In this document: piece after piece, positions 52,842-62,518 of the stretch | How positions within the stretch are numbered: the stretch's first letter is position 1 | Layout of the letters: the number at the start of each line of letters is the position of its first letter | Assembly: GCF_014649815.1 (NCBI RefSeq) | Contig: NZ_BMTT01000017.1 | Span: 1 to 64,000, forward strand | Reading direction: 5' to 3' | Source: Streptomyces mutabilis | GTDB lineage: Bacteria > Actinomycetota > Actinomycetes > Streptomycetales > Streptomycetaceae | DNA: 64,000 nt | Made by a program: the position numbers and the translations under genes | The notes under the pieces: generated by a model | What the model saw: the letters and a program-made list of their open reading frames with translations, nothing else | Databases searched by the model: none | Told to the model about the DNA's origin: nothing

Positions 52842-53630
52842 ATGGAGGCTCCGCCGGACAACGACGTGCTCTGGGCCCGTGCCCTGCACTTCCAGCACGG
52901 GGACGGCTCCCCCGCGTTGCAAGGAGTGTCGGTCGGCGTCCGCAAGGGCGAGATCCTCGCCGTGAGCGGCCCGCGCGGCAGCGGGAAGACCACGCTGCTG
53001 CGGTGCCTGTCCGGCATGGTCCGGCCCCAGGAGGGCGAAGTGTGGTTCAACGGTGCGCCGGTGCACAGCATGGGCACGCTCAAGCGGGAGCGACTGCGCC
53101 GTGACCGCTTCGGCTGGATCGACCCCGCCCCGGTGCTCGTCCCGGAGCTCAGCGCGTGGGAGAACGCCGCCCTGCCCCTCATGCTGCGCGGCACCGGGCG
53201 GCGCCGGGCCAAGACCGCCGCCATGGAGTGGCTGGACCGTCTCGACGTCGACGGCGCGACGGCCCGCCGGCGACCGCACGAGCTCCAGCACGCCGAACGG
53301 CAGCGCGTGTGCATCGCCCGCGCGCTCGCCGTCGCCCCCGCGGTGCTGTTCGCCGACGAGCCCACCGCGCCGCTGCACCGCGCCGACCGCGCGCGCGTCC
53401 TGCGCACGCTCACCACGGCGGCCCGCTCGCACGGCATCACCGTCCTGCTCGCCACGCACGACGCGCGGACCGCGGCCCTCGCGGACCGCACGGTGGCACT
53501 GCTGGACGGGCGGCGGGTACGGACCGTGCACCTGCCGCCGGTCGCGGGAACCACGGTGGCCGCCGGCGCCGGCGGGACGTCCGGCACCTCCGGATCGGAA
53601 GGCCGGGCGGCGTGCTCGCTCTCCGCCTGA
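52842..53630 (+). CDS. ABC transporter ATP-binding protein with degenerate motifs
   Basis: A 262-residue LolD/MacB-like ATPase. Walker A (GPRGSGKTTLL), Walker B (VLFADEPTA) and the H-loop (LATHDAR) are intact. The signature LSGGQ is replaced by LQHAE and the Q-loop Gln by Asp (FGWIDPAP). The Thr/Gly/Ser-rich tail after residue 240 is low-complexity. It may be weakly active or mainly structural. GAGGTG precedes the ATG at 52842. The next gene starts 19 bp before its stop. Confidence 0.8.
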   Translation: MEAPPDNDVLWARALHFQHGDGSPALQGVSVGVRKGEILAVSGPRGSGKTTLLRCLSGMVRPQEGEVWFNGAPVHSMGTLKRERLRRDRFGWIDPAPVLVPELSAWENAALPLMLRGTGRRRAKTAAMEWLDRLDVDGATARRRPHELQHAERQRVCIARALAVAPAVLFADEPTAPLHRADRARVLRTLTTAARSHGITVLLATHDARTAALADRTVALLDGRRVRTVHLPPVAGTTVAAGAGGTSGTSGSEGRAACSLSA

Positions 53631-55003
53631 CCCGCGCCGCCCGCCTCGCCGTCCAACTGCGCCGCCTGCTGGTCGCGGTGGCGTCGGCGGGCACGGGCTT
53701 CCTGCTGCTGTGCGCCCTCGGCCACGCGCTGACCCACCCGGAGGCGCCCGGCGCCTCCGCCCTCCGCCTGGCCTGGTGCGCGGCACCGCTGGCCGCCACG
53801 GTGTACCTCGCCGTCGCCGTGGCCCGCACCGACCCCGGCACCCGGCCGCGGCCGGGGCTGTCGGCCATCGGCCTTGGTCCCGGCCGGCTGATGGCGGTCT
53901 CGGCGACGACCACGGCCCTGTCCGCGGCGCTCGGCTCGGTGGCGGCGCTGCTCGTCTTCCTCCAGCTGCGCGGCGACCTGACGGGCGCGCCCGCCGACGG
54001 CGCCGTGACCGGAGCCCTGGCACTCGGCCAACGCCTTCCCGCCCCCGCGGTGGTGACCCTGCTGACGCTGGTACCGGCCGCCGCCTCGGCCGCCGTGGCC
54101 CTGAACCTCCGGCCCCGCGGCCCCCGCCCCGCTCCCTCCGCCGGCTCGCGCCGCTACGGCCGTTTCGGGGCGTACGGCTGGGGCGCGGCCCGCGAAACCT
54201 TCGGCACGTACGGCCGCTACGGCGCCCGGCTGGCACCGGCACCGGCATCGGCATCGGCATCGGCATCGGCCCAGCCTGCGGGCAGTCGTGCCGCTGGGGC
54301 GGCACCGGTGGACGCGGGCGGCACCCTGCTCGCACAGGCCAGTGACACCCACCCCCCAGCCGCAACGGACGGCACCCCGGCGACACCCGACGCCGTACCC
54401 GACCCGACGGACACCCCCCGCCCCCACACCACCACCCTCCCCTGGGGCATCGCCGTACTCACCGCCGGCCTCGCCGTGGAGACCTACGCCGGCGACACGG
54501 CCACCCCCGCGACCACCCCCTCCGCGGCCGTCCTCGCCGGCTGGGCCCTCACCGCCCTGGGCCTCGCCCTCGCCGGCCCCGGCCTCACCCACCTCTGCGG
54601 CCGTCTGCTCCAAGCGGTCCGCCCCGGCGCCCTGCGCCTGCTCGCCGGCCGGGTCCTCATGGAGGAGTCGCACCGCATCGGCCGCCCGCTCGGCGTCGTC
54701 TGCTCCGTGGCCTCCGCCGCCTACGCGGCCGCAACGCTGTACGACGCGGACGGACCGGACTTCGGCCCGCTGAGCACCCTCGGCGCCCTCGTCGTGGCCG
54801 GCTGCGCGGTGGCCACCCTCCTCACCGCCGCCGTCGAGGCCAAACACGACCGCACCGATACGACCGACGCCCTGCTCCGGCTGGGCGCGCCCCCGGCGAC
54901 CCTGCGCGCCGCGGCGGCCGTACGCGCCGGCACCCTGCTGGTCATGTTCGGCCCGCTGACCCTGATCGTCGCCCACTTGGCGTCGCTGCCCGCGGCCCGC
55001 TGA
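53612..55003 (+). CDS. ABC transporter membrane partner, Ala/Pro-rich
   Basis: A 463-residue membrane protein. About four hydrophobic helices come first (VAVASAGTGFLLLCALGHAL), a long Ala/Pro/Thr-rich disordered linker occupies residues ~190-270, then four more (WGIAVLTAGLAVETYAG). The linker includes SASASASA, coded by hexamer repeats. Overlap with the ATPase gene shows it is the cognate permease, FtsX-like in arrangement but without clear motif. Substrate unknown. The GTG at 53612 has GGAAGG. Confidence 0.7.
   Translation: MLALRLTRAARLAVQLRRLLVAVASAGTGFLLLCALGHALTHPEAPGASALRLAWCAAPLAATVYLAVAVARTDPGTRPRPGLSAIGLGPGRLMAVSATTTALSAALGSVAALLVFLQLRGDLTGAPADGAVTGALALGQRLPAPAVVTLLTLVPAAASAAVALNLRPRGPRPAPSAGSRRYGRFGAYGWGAARETFGTYGRYGARLAPAPASASASASAQPAGSRAAGAAPVDAGGTLLAQASDTHPPAATDGTPATPDAVPDPTDTPRPHTTTLPWGIAVLTAGLAVETYAGDTATPATTPSAAVLAGWALTALGLALAGPGLTHLCGRLLQAVRPGALRLLAGRVLMEESHRIGRPLGVVCSVASAAYAAATLYDADGPDFGPLSTLGALVVAGCAVATLLTAAVEAKHDRTDTTDALLRLGAPPATLRAAAAVRAGTLLVMFGPLTLIVAHLASLPAAR
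54232..54267 (+). repeat. Hexanucleotide repeat inside the permease gene
   Basis: Six tandem units, two GGCACC and four GGCATC, encode the alternating Ala-Pro and Ala-Ser linker. Changes in unit number keep the frame and would only alter linker length. Confidence 0.8.
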
Positions 55004-55150
55004 CGGCCGCCGGCGGCACCCGCCCGGGCTCCTGACCGGCGCGGGAAGTATTCGAAGAATGCTCCGATCCGGCGATGAGTTCCGCGCGCCCCCCGAGTCC
55101 AACCTCTCGAACAGCACGCCGACAGCAGGACACCGACAGGAGAGGCCCCC

Positions 55151-55558
55151 ATGTACCAGCAGATGATCTTCGTGAACCTGGCCACCAACGACCTCGACGC
55201 CTCGAAGAAGTTCTTCACCGGGCTCGGCTACGAGATCAACGCCCAGTTCAGCGACGACACCACCGCGTCGATCCCGCTCAGCGAAACCATCGTCGTGATG
55301 GTGCACACTCCGGAGAAGTACCGCCAGTTCACGAAGAAGGACATCGTGGACTCGACGAAGTCCAGCGAGGTGCTGATCGCGCTGAGCGCCGAGAGCCGCG
55401 CGAAGGTCGACGAGCTGGTCGACAAGGCGGTCGCGGCCGGCGGCTCGGTCTCCGGCGAGACCCAGGACCACGGCTTCATGTACGGCCGCGCCTTCGACGA
55501 CGTCGACGGCCACACCTTCGAGGTCGTCTGGATGGACCCGTCGGCGGTCCAGGGCTGA
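55151..55558 (+). CDS. VOC-family (glyoxalase-like) protein
   Basis: A 135-residue protein with one vicinal-oxygen-chelate fold: MIFVNLATNDLDASKKFFTG, and FDDVDGHTFEVVWMDPSA, as in the extradiol dioxygenase/glyoxalase-like proteins (PhnB-like subgroup). AGGAGAGG precedes the ATG. No partner gene shows the reaction; the following LOG-like gene lies 26 bp away. Confidence 0.85.
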   Translation: MYQQMIFVNLATNDLDASKKFFTGLGYEINAQFSDDTTASIPLSETIVVMVHTPEKYRQFTKKDIVDSTKSSEVLIALSAESRAKVDELVDKAVAAGGSVSGETQDHGFMYGRAFDDVDGHTFEVVWMDPSAVQG

Positions 55559-55584
55559 GCGGACCGCACGCCTGGCATGGGCGG

Positions 55585-56723
55585 GTGGATTCGACGACAC
55601 CCGCCCAGCCCGACTTCCAGTCCCATCACGCCTCGCACGACCGGGAGATCGAGAGCCTCGCCGAGTTCGACAAGGCCGTCTCGGCGCACGGCACCCTCGC
55701 CCACTACCGCGTCCAGGCCGTCGACCTGACGGCCCGTACGGACGCACTGATGTCCGCGGACCCCACGGGCGCCGTCTTCCTCGGCTGCCCGATGGCCCCC
55801 GAGCCGCCGCCCGGGTGGCAGCCGCCGGGGCCCTGGTCTTCCCACCCATACCGGGCCTGCCCTTCGAGCCCTACCGGGCGCACGTCTACTTGCCCGAGGA
55901 GCTGTACGCCTCCCTCGACGAGGGCTACGAGACGACCCCGGACGCCCGCGCCTACGACTGGTTCCAGCGGACCAAGGCGGACGGCGACGTGTTCGCGTCC
56001 ATGCTGCGCGCGATCCACGACGACGCCGTCTCCGACGCGGTCGACGAACTCCTCGCCGGAGCCCGGGTGGTGGGCGTCATGGGCGGCCACGCCATGGCGC
56101 GCGGCACAAGCGCGTACGCGGGCGCCGCGCGCCTGGGCCGCGAACTGGCCCGCGCCGGCTTCACGGTGGCCACCGGAGGCGGCCCGGGGGCGATGGAGGC
56201 GGCCAACCTGGGCGCCTACGCGGCCCCGTTCGACGACGGGATGCTGGAGGACGCCCTGCTGCTCCTCGCCGAGGTCGCCTCCTTCACGCCGTCCATCGCC
56301 GACTGGGCGCGGTCCGCGTTCGAGGTGCGCGGACGCTGGCCCGGGGGCGGCGCCTCGGTCGGCATCCCGACCTGGTTCTACGGCCACGAGCCGCCCAACG
56401 CCTTCGCGGCCCGCATCGCCAAGTACTTCGCCAACGCCACGCGCGAGGACGGCCTGCTGGCCCGCTCGAACGCGGGCGTGGTCTTCCTGCCGGGCGCCGC
56501 CGGAACCGTACAGGAGGTCTTCGACAACGCGACGCCGAACTACTACGAGTCGCGGGGCGAGCCGACGCCGATGGTGCTGGTGGACCGGGCGCACTGGACG
56601 GAGAAGCTGCCGGCGTGGCCACTGCTGACCTCGCTCGCCGGCGGGCGGACGATGGAGTCGAAGATCGCGTTGGTAGACCGGATCGAGGAGTCTCCCGAGG
56701 CGCTGAAACGTCTCGGCGGTTAA
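55585..56723 (+). pseudogene. LOG-family (lysine decarboxylase-like) Rossmann protein, frameshifted
   Basis: The first ~70 codons (FDKAVSAHGTLAHYRVQAVD, ending VFLGCPMAPE) and the remaining 302-codon frame from 55815 (VFPPIPGLPFEPYRAHVYLP onward) are in different frames. One missing G after GAG at 55801-55803 would restore EAAARVAAAGALVFPP. The later part has VVGVMGGHAMARG, GGGPGAMEAANLG and LPGAAGTVQEVFDN, the nucleotide-binding and PGGxGTxxE-like motifs of LOG-type hydrolases. It may be a sequencing error, a recent mutation, or a truncated protein starting at GTG 55815. Confidence 0.65.
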
Positions 56724-56761
56724 TAAGACGGCAAAGCCAACACCCCTGACGGGCACACGCG

Positions 56762-56789
56762 TTGACACTTCTTACGGCCCGCTTATAGA
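56762..56789 (+). promoter_or_regulatory. Promoter of the LAETG surface-protein gene
   Basis: TTGACA at 56762-56767 and TATAGA at 56784-56789 are 16 bp apart, close to the housekeeping (HrdB-type) consensus. The gene starts 90 bp later, so a leader of about 80 nt is expected. Confidence 0.6.
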
Positions 56790-56878
56790 CCAGTGAGGCT
56801 CGTGGTGTGCTGAGGCCGCGACATCGGGCGTCAGCACCCTCTCCACCCCCCGCATCTGCGCTCCCGTAAAGGACAAAC

Positions 56879-57601
56879 GTGGCAGTCCTGTCCATAATCA
56901 GCCGTACGGCATCGCGCCGCAGCGTTCGCGCCCTCGGTGTGGCCTCCGCCTCGGTGGCCCTGGCGATCGGCGCCGCCGGCAACGCTTTCGCCTGTGACAT
57001 CAGCGAGTTCTCCGCCGCCGCCGAGTGCGTGGGCGGCAAGGGTGTCATCACCGTCACCGACGTGGACCCCGCCGGTGTCCCCGCCACCGTCACCGTGTAC
57101 CTGCAGAACAACGGCGCCGACGCGAAGAAGGTCGGCGAGCAGGTGGTCAAGGGCTCGCGCGAAGGCACCACCATCTCCTTCACCGAGGACTGGCAGCCGA
57201 ACGCCGAGTACCGCATCCACGTCAAGGCCGACAAGTACGTCGACGAGGACATCAAGCCGAACCTCGTGACCCCGGCGACCACCTGCCAGCCGGACGGAAC
57301 GCCCTCCCCGTCCTCGTCGGAGAGCTCCTCCACCCCGACCGACCCCCCGTCCGACGGGACGGAGACGCCGGCTCCGGCGCCCTCCACCTCGGCCCCGGCT
57401 CCGGCGCAGAGTGAGAGCACCGCTCCGGCGGCCGTGCCGAGCAACGCCCCGTCCCCGGCGGCCGGTGAGTCCAACCTCGCCGAGACCGGCGCCAACTCCA
57501 ACACCGGCGTCATCGCCGGCATCGCGGCGGCCCTGGTCCTCATCGGCGGCGGCGCGGTCTTCTACGGCCTGCGCCGCCGCGGAGCGAGCAGCAAGGGCTG
57601 A
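56879..57601 (+). CDS. LAETG-motif, sortase-anchored surface protein
   Basis: A 240-residue secreted protein. A signal peptide ([16 protein letters not shown]) is followed by a ~90-residue beta-like domain with two cysteines, then a Ser/Pro/Thr-rich stalk. The C-terminal sorting signal is LAETG (200-204), a hydrophobic helix ([18 protein letters not shown]), and a basic tail RRRGASSKG. LAxTG is the class-E sortase signal of Streptomyces. The GTG at 56879 has AAAGGA and a strong promoter. The ligand or role of the head domain is unknown. Confidence 0.85.
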   Translation: MAVLSIISRTASRRSVRALGVASASVALAIGAAGNAFACDISEFSAAAECVGGKGVITVTDVDPAGVPATVTVYLQNNGADAKKVGEQVVKGSREGTTISFTEDWQPNAEYRIHVKADKYVDEDIKPNLVTPATTCQPDGTPSPSSSESSSTPTDPPSDGTETPAPAPSTSAPAPAQSESTAPAAVPSNAPSPAAGESNLAETGANSNTGVIAGIAAALVLIGGGAVFYGLRRRGASSKG

Positions 57602-57644
57602 CGCGCCGCAGGACCGGCAGACCGTACGCCGGTACGCGAGATCA

Positions 57645-57674
57645 GTGGCCCGTCCCCGGCCGGGGGCGGGCCAC
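57645..57674. terminator. Bidirectional terminator after the surface-protein gene
   Basis: A 30-bp hairpin with 15-bp arms GTGGCCCGTCCCCGG and its complement (one T-G pair), placed between convergent stops. Confidence 0.65.
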
Positions 57675-57695
57675 CGTCGTGTCAGCTCCCCCGGA

Positions 57696-58496
57696 TCATC
57701 CGAACGTCGCCTTCTCCAGCCAGAACTCCAGGAGCTTCCGGTCACCGAGGACCTCCAGCCCGGGGGTGTCCAGCGGCAGCCGTCGGTAGAAGGCGAGCAG
57801 CACGTCCGTGAGCGGCCCGCGCAGCGCCACGTCCGCCTTCTCGTGGCCGCGGCGCCAGGCGACGCCCCCGTCCGGCAGCTCGATGAACCACTCGGCGTCC
57901 AGCTCGGCCGGTGTGTCGGTGGCGTGCAGGTGGATACTGGAGCCCGCCGCCCGCAGCTCCTTCGCCGGCCCGTCCGGAAGCACCCGCTGCACGAACTGCA
58001 CGATCTGCAGCCACTCGTCGACGGCGTCGGCCGCCACCTCGGGGGCGACCGCCTCGAACCGCCGCCCCGCCGCGAGCGCCGCGTCCGCCCCGTGCACGAC
58101 GAGTTCGTGCGTCATCCGACGCGCCCAGAATCCCGCCGTGTGGTCACCGGCCCACGACCACGCGTGCGCGTCCGGACCCGCCTCCCGCAGCGCGGCGACG
58201 ACCACCTCACCGGACTCCTCCAGCCACGCGTCCAGCGCGGCCACGTCCCCCCGCGCGCCGGGCCCCTCCGCGCCCGGCACCCGGTCCACCGGAACGTCCT
58301 CATCGGCGCGGGTCCGGACGATCAGCCCGGACCACCGCAGGGCTTGGCCCACGTGCCGCACCAGGTCCTCCAAAGACCAGTCCGGGCAGGTCGGCACCGT
58401 GGCGCCCGGATCGGCGCCGGAGGTGAGGACGTTCCTCAACCGCCCCACCTGGCAAGCGATTTCGTCACAGTAACGGTCATGCGCAAGGAGTGTCAT
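57696..58496 (-). CDS. Maleylpyruvate isomerase-fold (TIGR03083-type) protein
   Basis: A 266-residue protein of the mycothiol-dependent maleylpyruvate isomerase N-terminal / DinB-like fold. The segment VPTCPDWSLEDLVRHVG and the metal site WARRMTHELVVHGADA (His-Glu-His) are typical. A C-terminal SCP2-like domain follows (GVAWRRGHEKADVALRG). Such proteins use or sense mycothiol, but most are uncharacterised. The ATG at 58496 has AGGGTG. It lies 26 bp after the thiamine-ATPase gene and may be cotranscribed. Confidence 0.75.
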   Translation of the reverse strand: MTLLAHDRYCDEIACQVGRLRNVLTSGADPGATVPTCPDWSLEDLVRHVGQALRWSGLIVRTRADEDVPVDRVPGAEGPGARGDVAALDAWLEESGEVVVAALREAGPDAHAWSWAGDHTAGFWARRMTHELVVHGADAALAAGRRFEAVAPEVAADAVDEWLQIVQFVQRVLPDGPAKELRAAGSSIHLHATDTPAELDAEWFIELPDGGVAWRRGHEKADVALRGPLTDVLLAFYRRLPLDTPGLEVLGDRKLLEFWLEKATFG

Positions 58497-58521
58497 GCTC
58501 GTCACCCTACGAGCGGGGAGA

Positions 58522-59550
<1,029 letters not shown>

Positions 59551-59552
59551 GT

Positions 59553-61211
59553 CTAGAACTCCCCGCTCCGGTCGGTCCGCAGCCGTTCCAGCACCACCAG
59601 GGCCACGGCGCACACCAGCATCAGAATCGTCGAAAGGGCCATCGCCTGGCCGTAGTTCATGTCCCCGGGCCGCCCCAGCAGCCGTGCCACGGCCACCGGC
59701 AGCGTCGGGTTGTCGGGCCGCGCGATGAACACGGTCGCCCCGAACTCCCCGAGCGACACCGCGAACGCGAACCCGGCCGCGACCAGCAGCGCCCGCCGCA
59801 CCATCGGCAGGTCCACCTCCCGCCACACCCGCCACGGCGACGCCCCGAGCACGGAGGCCGCCTCCCGCAGCCGTACGTCCACCGCCCGCAGCACCGGCAG
59901 CATGGTCCGTACGACGAAAGGGACGCCGACCAGCGCCTGCGCGAGCGGCACCAGGAGCCAGGACTGGCGCAGGTTGAGCGGAGGCTCGTCCAGCGCGATC
60001 AGGAACCCGAAGCCGACGGTCACGGCGGACACCCCGAGCGGCAGCATCAGCAGGGCGTCGAAGCCGCGCACGAAGCGGCCCGCGTCGCGGCGGGTGAGCG
60101 CGGCGGCGGCCAGTCCGCCGATCACCACCGCGATGGCGGTGGCGGCGACGGCGTACTGGAGGGAGTTGCCGATCGCCTCGATCGGCGGGACCAGGAAGGC
60201 ACCGCCGTCCTCACGGGTCAGCGCCCGGTAGTAGCCGAAGCCGGGTGCGCCCAGCGACCGTCGGACCAGTACGGCGAGCGGCAGCAGGATCAGCCCGGCG
60301 ACGGTGACCAGGACCCCGGCCAGCAGCAACCGCTGACCGGTGCCGCGCGGGCGGCGCGCGGTCGTGGCCGCGTCCACCAGCCGCAGTGCCGTCTCCCGCC
60401 GCCGCACCGTCCACGCGTGCACGGCGAGGACGGCGGCGACCGCCACGAACTGGACCAGCGTCAGTACGGCGGCCGTGGACAGGTCGAAGACCTGGGAGGT
60501 CTGCCGGTAGATCTCCACCTCCAGGGTGGAGAAGGCGGGCCCGCCGAGGATCTGGACGACGCCGAAGGAGGTGAAGGTGAACAGGAACACCATCAGCGCG
60601 GCGGCGGCCACGGCGGGCGCGAGCGCGGGCAGTGTCACCTGCCGCCAGGCGGCGAAGCGGGAGGCGCCGAGCATCCGCGCGGCCTCCTCCTGGCGCGGGT
60701 CGAGCTGTGTCCAGAGGCCGCCGACGGTGCGGACGACGACGGCGTAGTTGAAGAAGACGTGCGCGAGCAGGATCGCCCACACGGTGGTGTCCAGCCGCAG
60801 GCCCCACAGCTCGTCGAGCAGCCCGCCGCGGCCGACCAGCGCCAGGAACGCCGTGCCGACGACGACCGTCGGCAGCACGAACGGCACGGTCACCACGGCC
60901 CGCAGCACCTGTTTGCCGGGGAAGTCGAGGCGGGCGAAGACGTAGGCGCCGGGCAGGGCGATCAGCAGGGTCAGCGCGGTGGAGGCCAGCGCCTGCCAGG
61001 TGGTGAACCACAGCACCTGCCGGACGTCGGACTGCGCGAGCACCTCCCCGATCCGCCCGAACCGCCAGGCGCCGTCGATCTTCAGTCCGCGCGCGATGAT
61101 CGCGGCGACGGGGTAGGCGAAGAACGCCGCGAAGAACGCGACGGGCAGGACCATCAGGCCGAGCCGCGCCGCGCTCCCACGCGCGGTCCGCACCCGCCCC
61201 ACCCGCTTCAC
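59553..61211 (-). CDS. Thiamine-type ABC transporter permease, fused (ThiP-like)
   Basis: A 552-residue protein with two permease halves and about twelve helices. EAA loops occur in each: EEAARMLGASRFAAWRQVTLP and LREAASVLGASPWRVWREVDLP, both highly conserved positions. It thus forms the whole channel alone, like ThiP and iron-type FbpB proteins. The GTG at 61211 overlaps the binding-protein stop (GTGA), preferred to an earlier GTG at 61244. Confidence 0.88.
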   Translation of the reverse strand: MKRVGRVRTARGSAARLGLMVLPVAFFAAFFAYPVAAIIARGLKIDGAWRFGRIGEVLAQSDVRQVLWFTTWQALASTALTLLIALPGAYVFARLDFPGKQVLRAVVTVPFVLPTVVVGTAFLALVGRGGLLDELWGLRLDTTVWAILLAHVFFNYAVVVRTVGGLWTQLDPRQEEAARMLGASRFAAWRQVTLPALAPAVAAAALMVFLFTFTSFGVVQILGGPAFSTLEVEIYRQTSQVFDLSTAAVLTLVQFVAVAAVLAVHAWTVRRRETALRLVDAATTARRPRGTGQRLLLAGVLVTVAGLILLPLAVLVRRSLGAPGFGYYRALTREDGGAFLVPPIEAIGNSLQYAVAATAIAVVIGGLAAAALTRRDAGRFVRGFDALLMLPLGVSAVTVGFGFLIALDEPPLNLRQSWLLVPLAQALVGVPFVVRTMLPVLRAVDVRLREAASVLGASPWRVWREVDLPMVRRALLVAAGFAFAVSLGEFGATVFIARPDNPTLPVAVARLLGRPGDMNYGQAMALSTILMLVCAVALVVLERLRTDRSGEF

Positions 61212-62293
61212 CTCACTACGAGCGAGGTCCACGACTTGACCCACTGGTCGCGGTTGTCGGCGATCTTCGCCGGGTCCATGGTCCGGGGCTTCTCGGCCGG
61301 CGGTCCGAATTTCCGGAAGGATTCGGGGATCGCGGCGTCCTTGCGCACCGGATACACGAACATGTTGAGCGGCAGGTCCTCCTGGAACTGCTCGCTCAGC
61401 ATGAAGTCGAGGAGCGCTTTGCCGCCCTCGGGGTTGCCGGCGTTGCTCAGCAGGCCCGCGTACTCGACCTGGCGGAAGCAGGTGCCCTGGGCGACACCCG
61501 TCGGCGCGGTGGCCGGCTGCGGGTCGGCGTAGATCACCTCGGCGGGCGGGGAGGAGGCGTAGGAGACGACCAGCGGGCGGTCGCCCTTGGCCTTCTTGCC
61601 GCCGGACGAGCCGGAGAACTCCTCGTTGTACGCCTGCTCCCAGCTGTCGACGACCTTGACGCCGTTGGCCTTGAGCTTCTTCCAGTAATCCTGCCAGCCC
61701 TCGTCGCCGTACTCGGCGGCGGTGCCGAGCAAGAAGCCGAGGCCGGGTGAGGAACCGGCCACGTTCTCCGTGACGAGCAGGTCCTTGTACTCCGGCTTGG
61801 TCAGGTCGTCGAAGGAGTCCGGCGGCGTCAGCTTGTGCTCGCTGAAGTACGCCTTGTCGTAGTTGACGCAGATGTCACCGGTGTCGACGGGCGTGACCCG
61901 GTGCTCGGTGTCGGTGCGGTACGCGGGGGCGACCTGGTCGAGGCCCTTCGCCTCGTACGGCTGGAACAGGCCGTTGTCGAGGGCGCGGGACAGCAGCGTG
62001 TTGTCGACGCCGAAGAAGACGTCGCCCTGCGGGTTGTCCTTGGTGAGGACGGCCTTGTTCACGGCCTGCCCGGCGTCGCCGTCCTCCAGGACCTCGACCT
62101 TGTAGCCGGAACTCTTCTCGAAGGCGGCGATGACGTCCTTCGACACGGCCCACGAGTTGTGGCTGACGAGGGTCACGGTCCTGGAGTCGCCGGACCCCGC
62201 GCCGCCCCCGTCGGACGACGACCCGCAGGCGGCCAGGCCGCCGGCCATGCCCAGTCCTACGGCCAGGACCGTGACCTTCTTGGTGATGCTCAC
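61208..62293 (-). CDS. Thiamine-binding lipoprotein (ThiB-like)
   Basis: A 361-residue solute-binding protein. Lipobox LAACG follows a short signal. VTLVSHNSWAVSKDVIAAFE, DVFFGVDNTLLSRAL and VVSYASSPPAEVIYAD match thiamine/TPP-binding proteins. The upstream TPP riboswitch supports the assignment. GTG at 62293 has AGGAGG, which is itself in a hairpin (62301-62318) that could be opened or closed by the riboswitch. Confidence 0.9.
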   Translation of the reverse strand: MSITKKVTVLAVGLGMAGGLAACGSSSDGGGAGSGDSRTVTLVSHNSWAVSKDVIAAFEKSSGYKVEVLEDGDAGQAVNKAVLTKDNPQGDVFFGVDNTLLSRALDNGLFQPYEAKGLDQVAPAYRTDTEHRVTPVDTGDICVNYDKAYFSEHKLTPPDSFDDLTKPEYKDLLVTENVAGSSPGLGFLLGTAAEYGDEGWQDYWKKLKANGVKVVDSWEQAYNEEFSGSSGGKKAKGDRPLVVSYASSPPAEVIYADPQPATAPTGVAQGTCFRQVEYAGLLSNAGNPEGGKALLDFMLSEQFQEDLPLNMFVYPVRKDAAIPESFRKFGPPAEKPRTMDPAKIADNRDQWVKSWTSLVVR

Positions 62294-62300
62294 TGATTTC

Positions 62301-62318
62301 CTCCTGGGTGACCAGGAG
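62301..62318 (-). promoter_or_regulatory. Ribosome-binding-site sequestering hairpin
   Basis: On the transcript, CTCCTGG pairs with CCAGGAG around a 4-nt loop, hiding most of the AGGAGG before the thiB-like GTG. It is the likely end of the riboswitch expression platform. Confidence 0.6.
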
Positions 62319-62326
62319 AAGACGCG

Positions 62327-62364
62327 GCCCTGCCCGGAACCCTGGCGAGGGTCCCGGGCAGGGC
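62327..62364 (-). terminator. Terminator-like hairpin in the riboswitch leader
   Basis: GCCCTGCCCGG pairs with CCGGGCAGGGC (11 bp), with a further ACCCT/AGGGT stem in its loop. It lies between the TPP aptamer and the ribosome-binding-site hairpin. There is no U-run. Confidence 0.5.
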
Positions 62365-62383
62365 GCAACAGCTCGAGTGGTGA

Positions 62384-62472
62384 CCGATCTCCCTACCCAG
62401 AATGACCTGGGCCAGGTTCGGAGGGTCTGCGGCCGGTGCCGCACTCTCAGCGCTGTGGCGCTCCCCTGTCGG
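62384..62472 (-). promoter_or_regulatory. TPP riboswitch aptamer (THI element)
   Basis: Read on the minus strand, the region has CAGGGGAGC, the invariant GCTGAGAGTGCGG, GACCCTCCGAACCTGGCCC, and GGGTAGGGAGATCGG. These are the conserved joints of the TPP aptamer, with CCGA/TCGG closing P1. It precedes the thiamine-type importer by 90 nt. TPP binding would lower expression. Confidence 0.92.
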
Positions 62473-62518
62473 AATATGAAGATATGAGGGCTGTGAAGTT
62501 GTACTGACGCCGGTCAGC

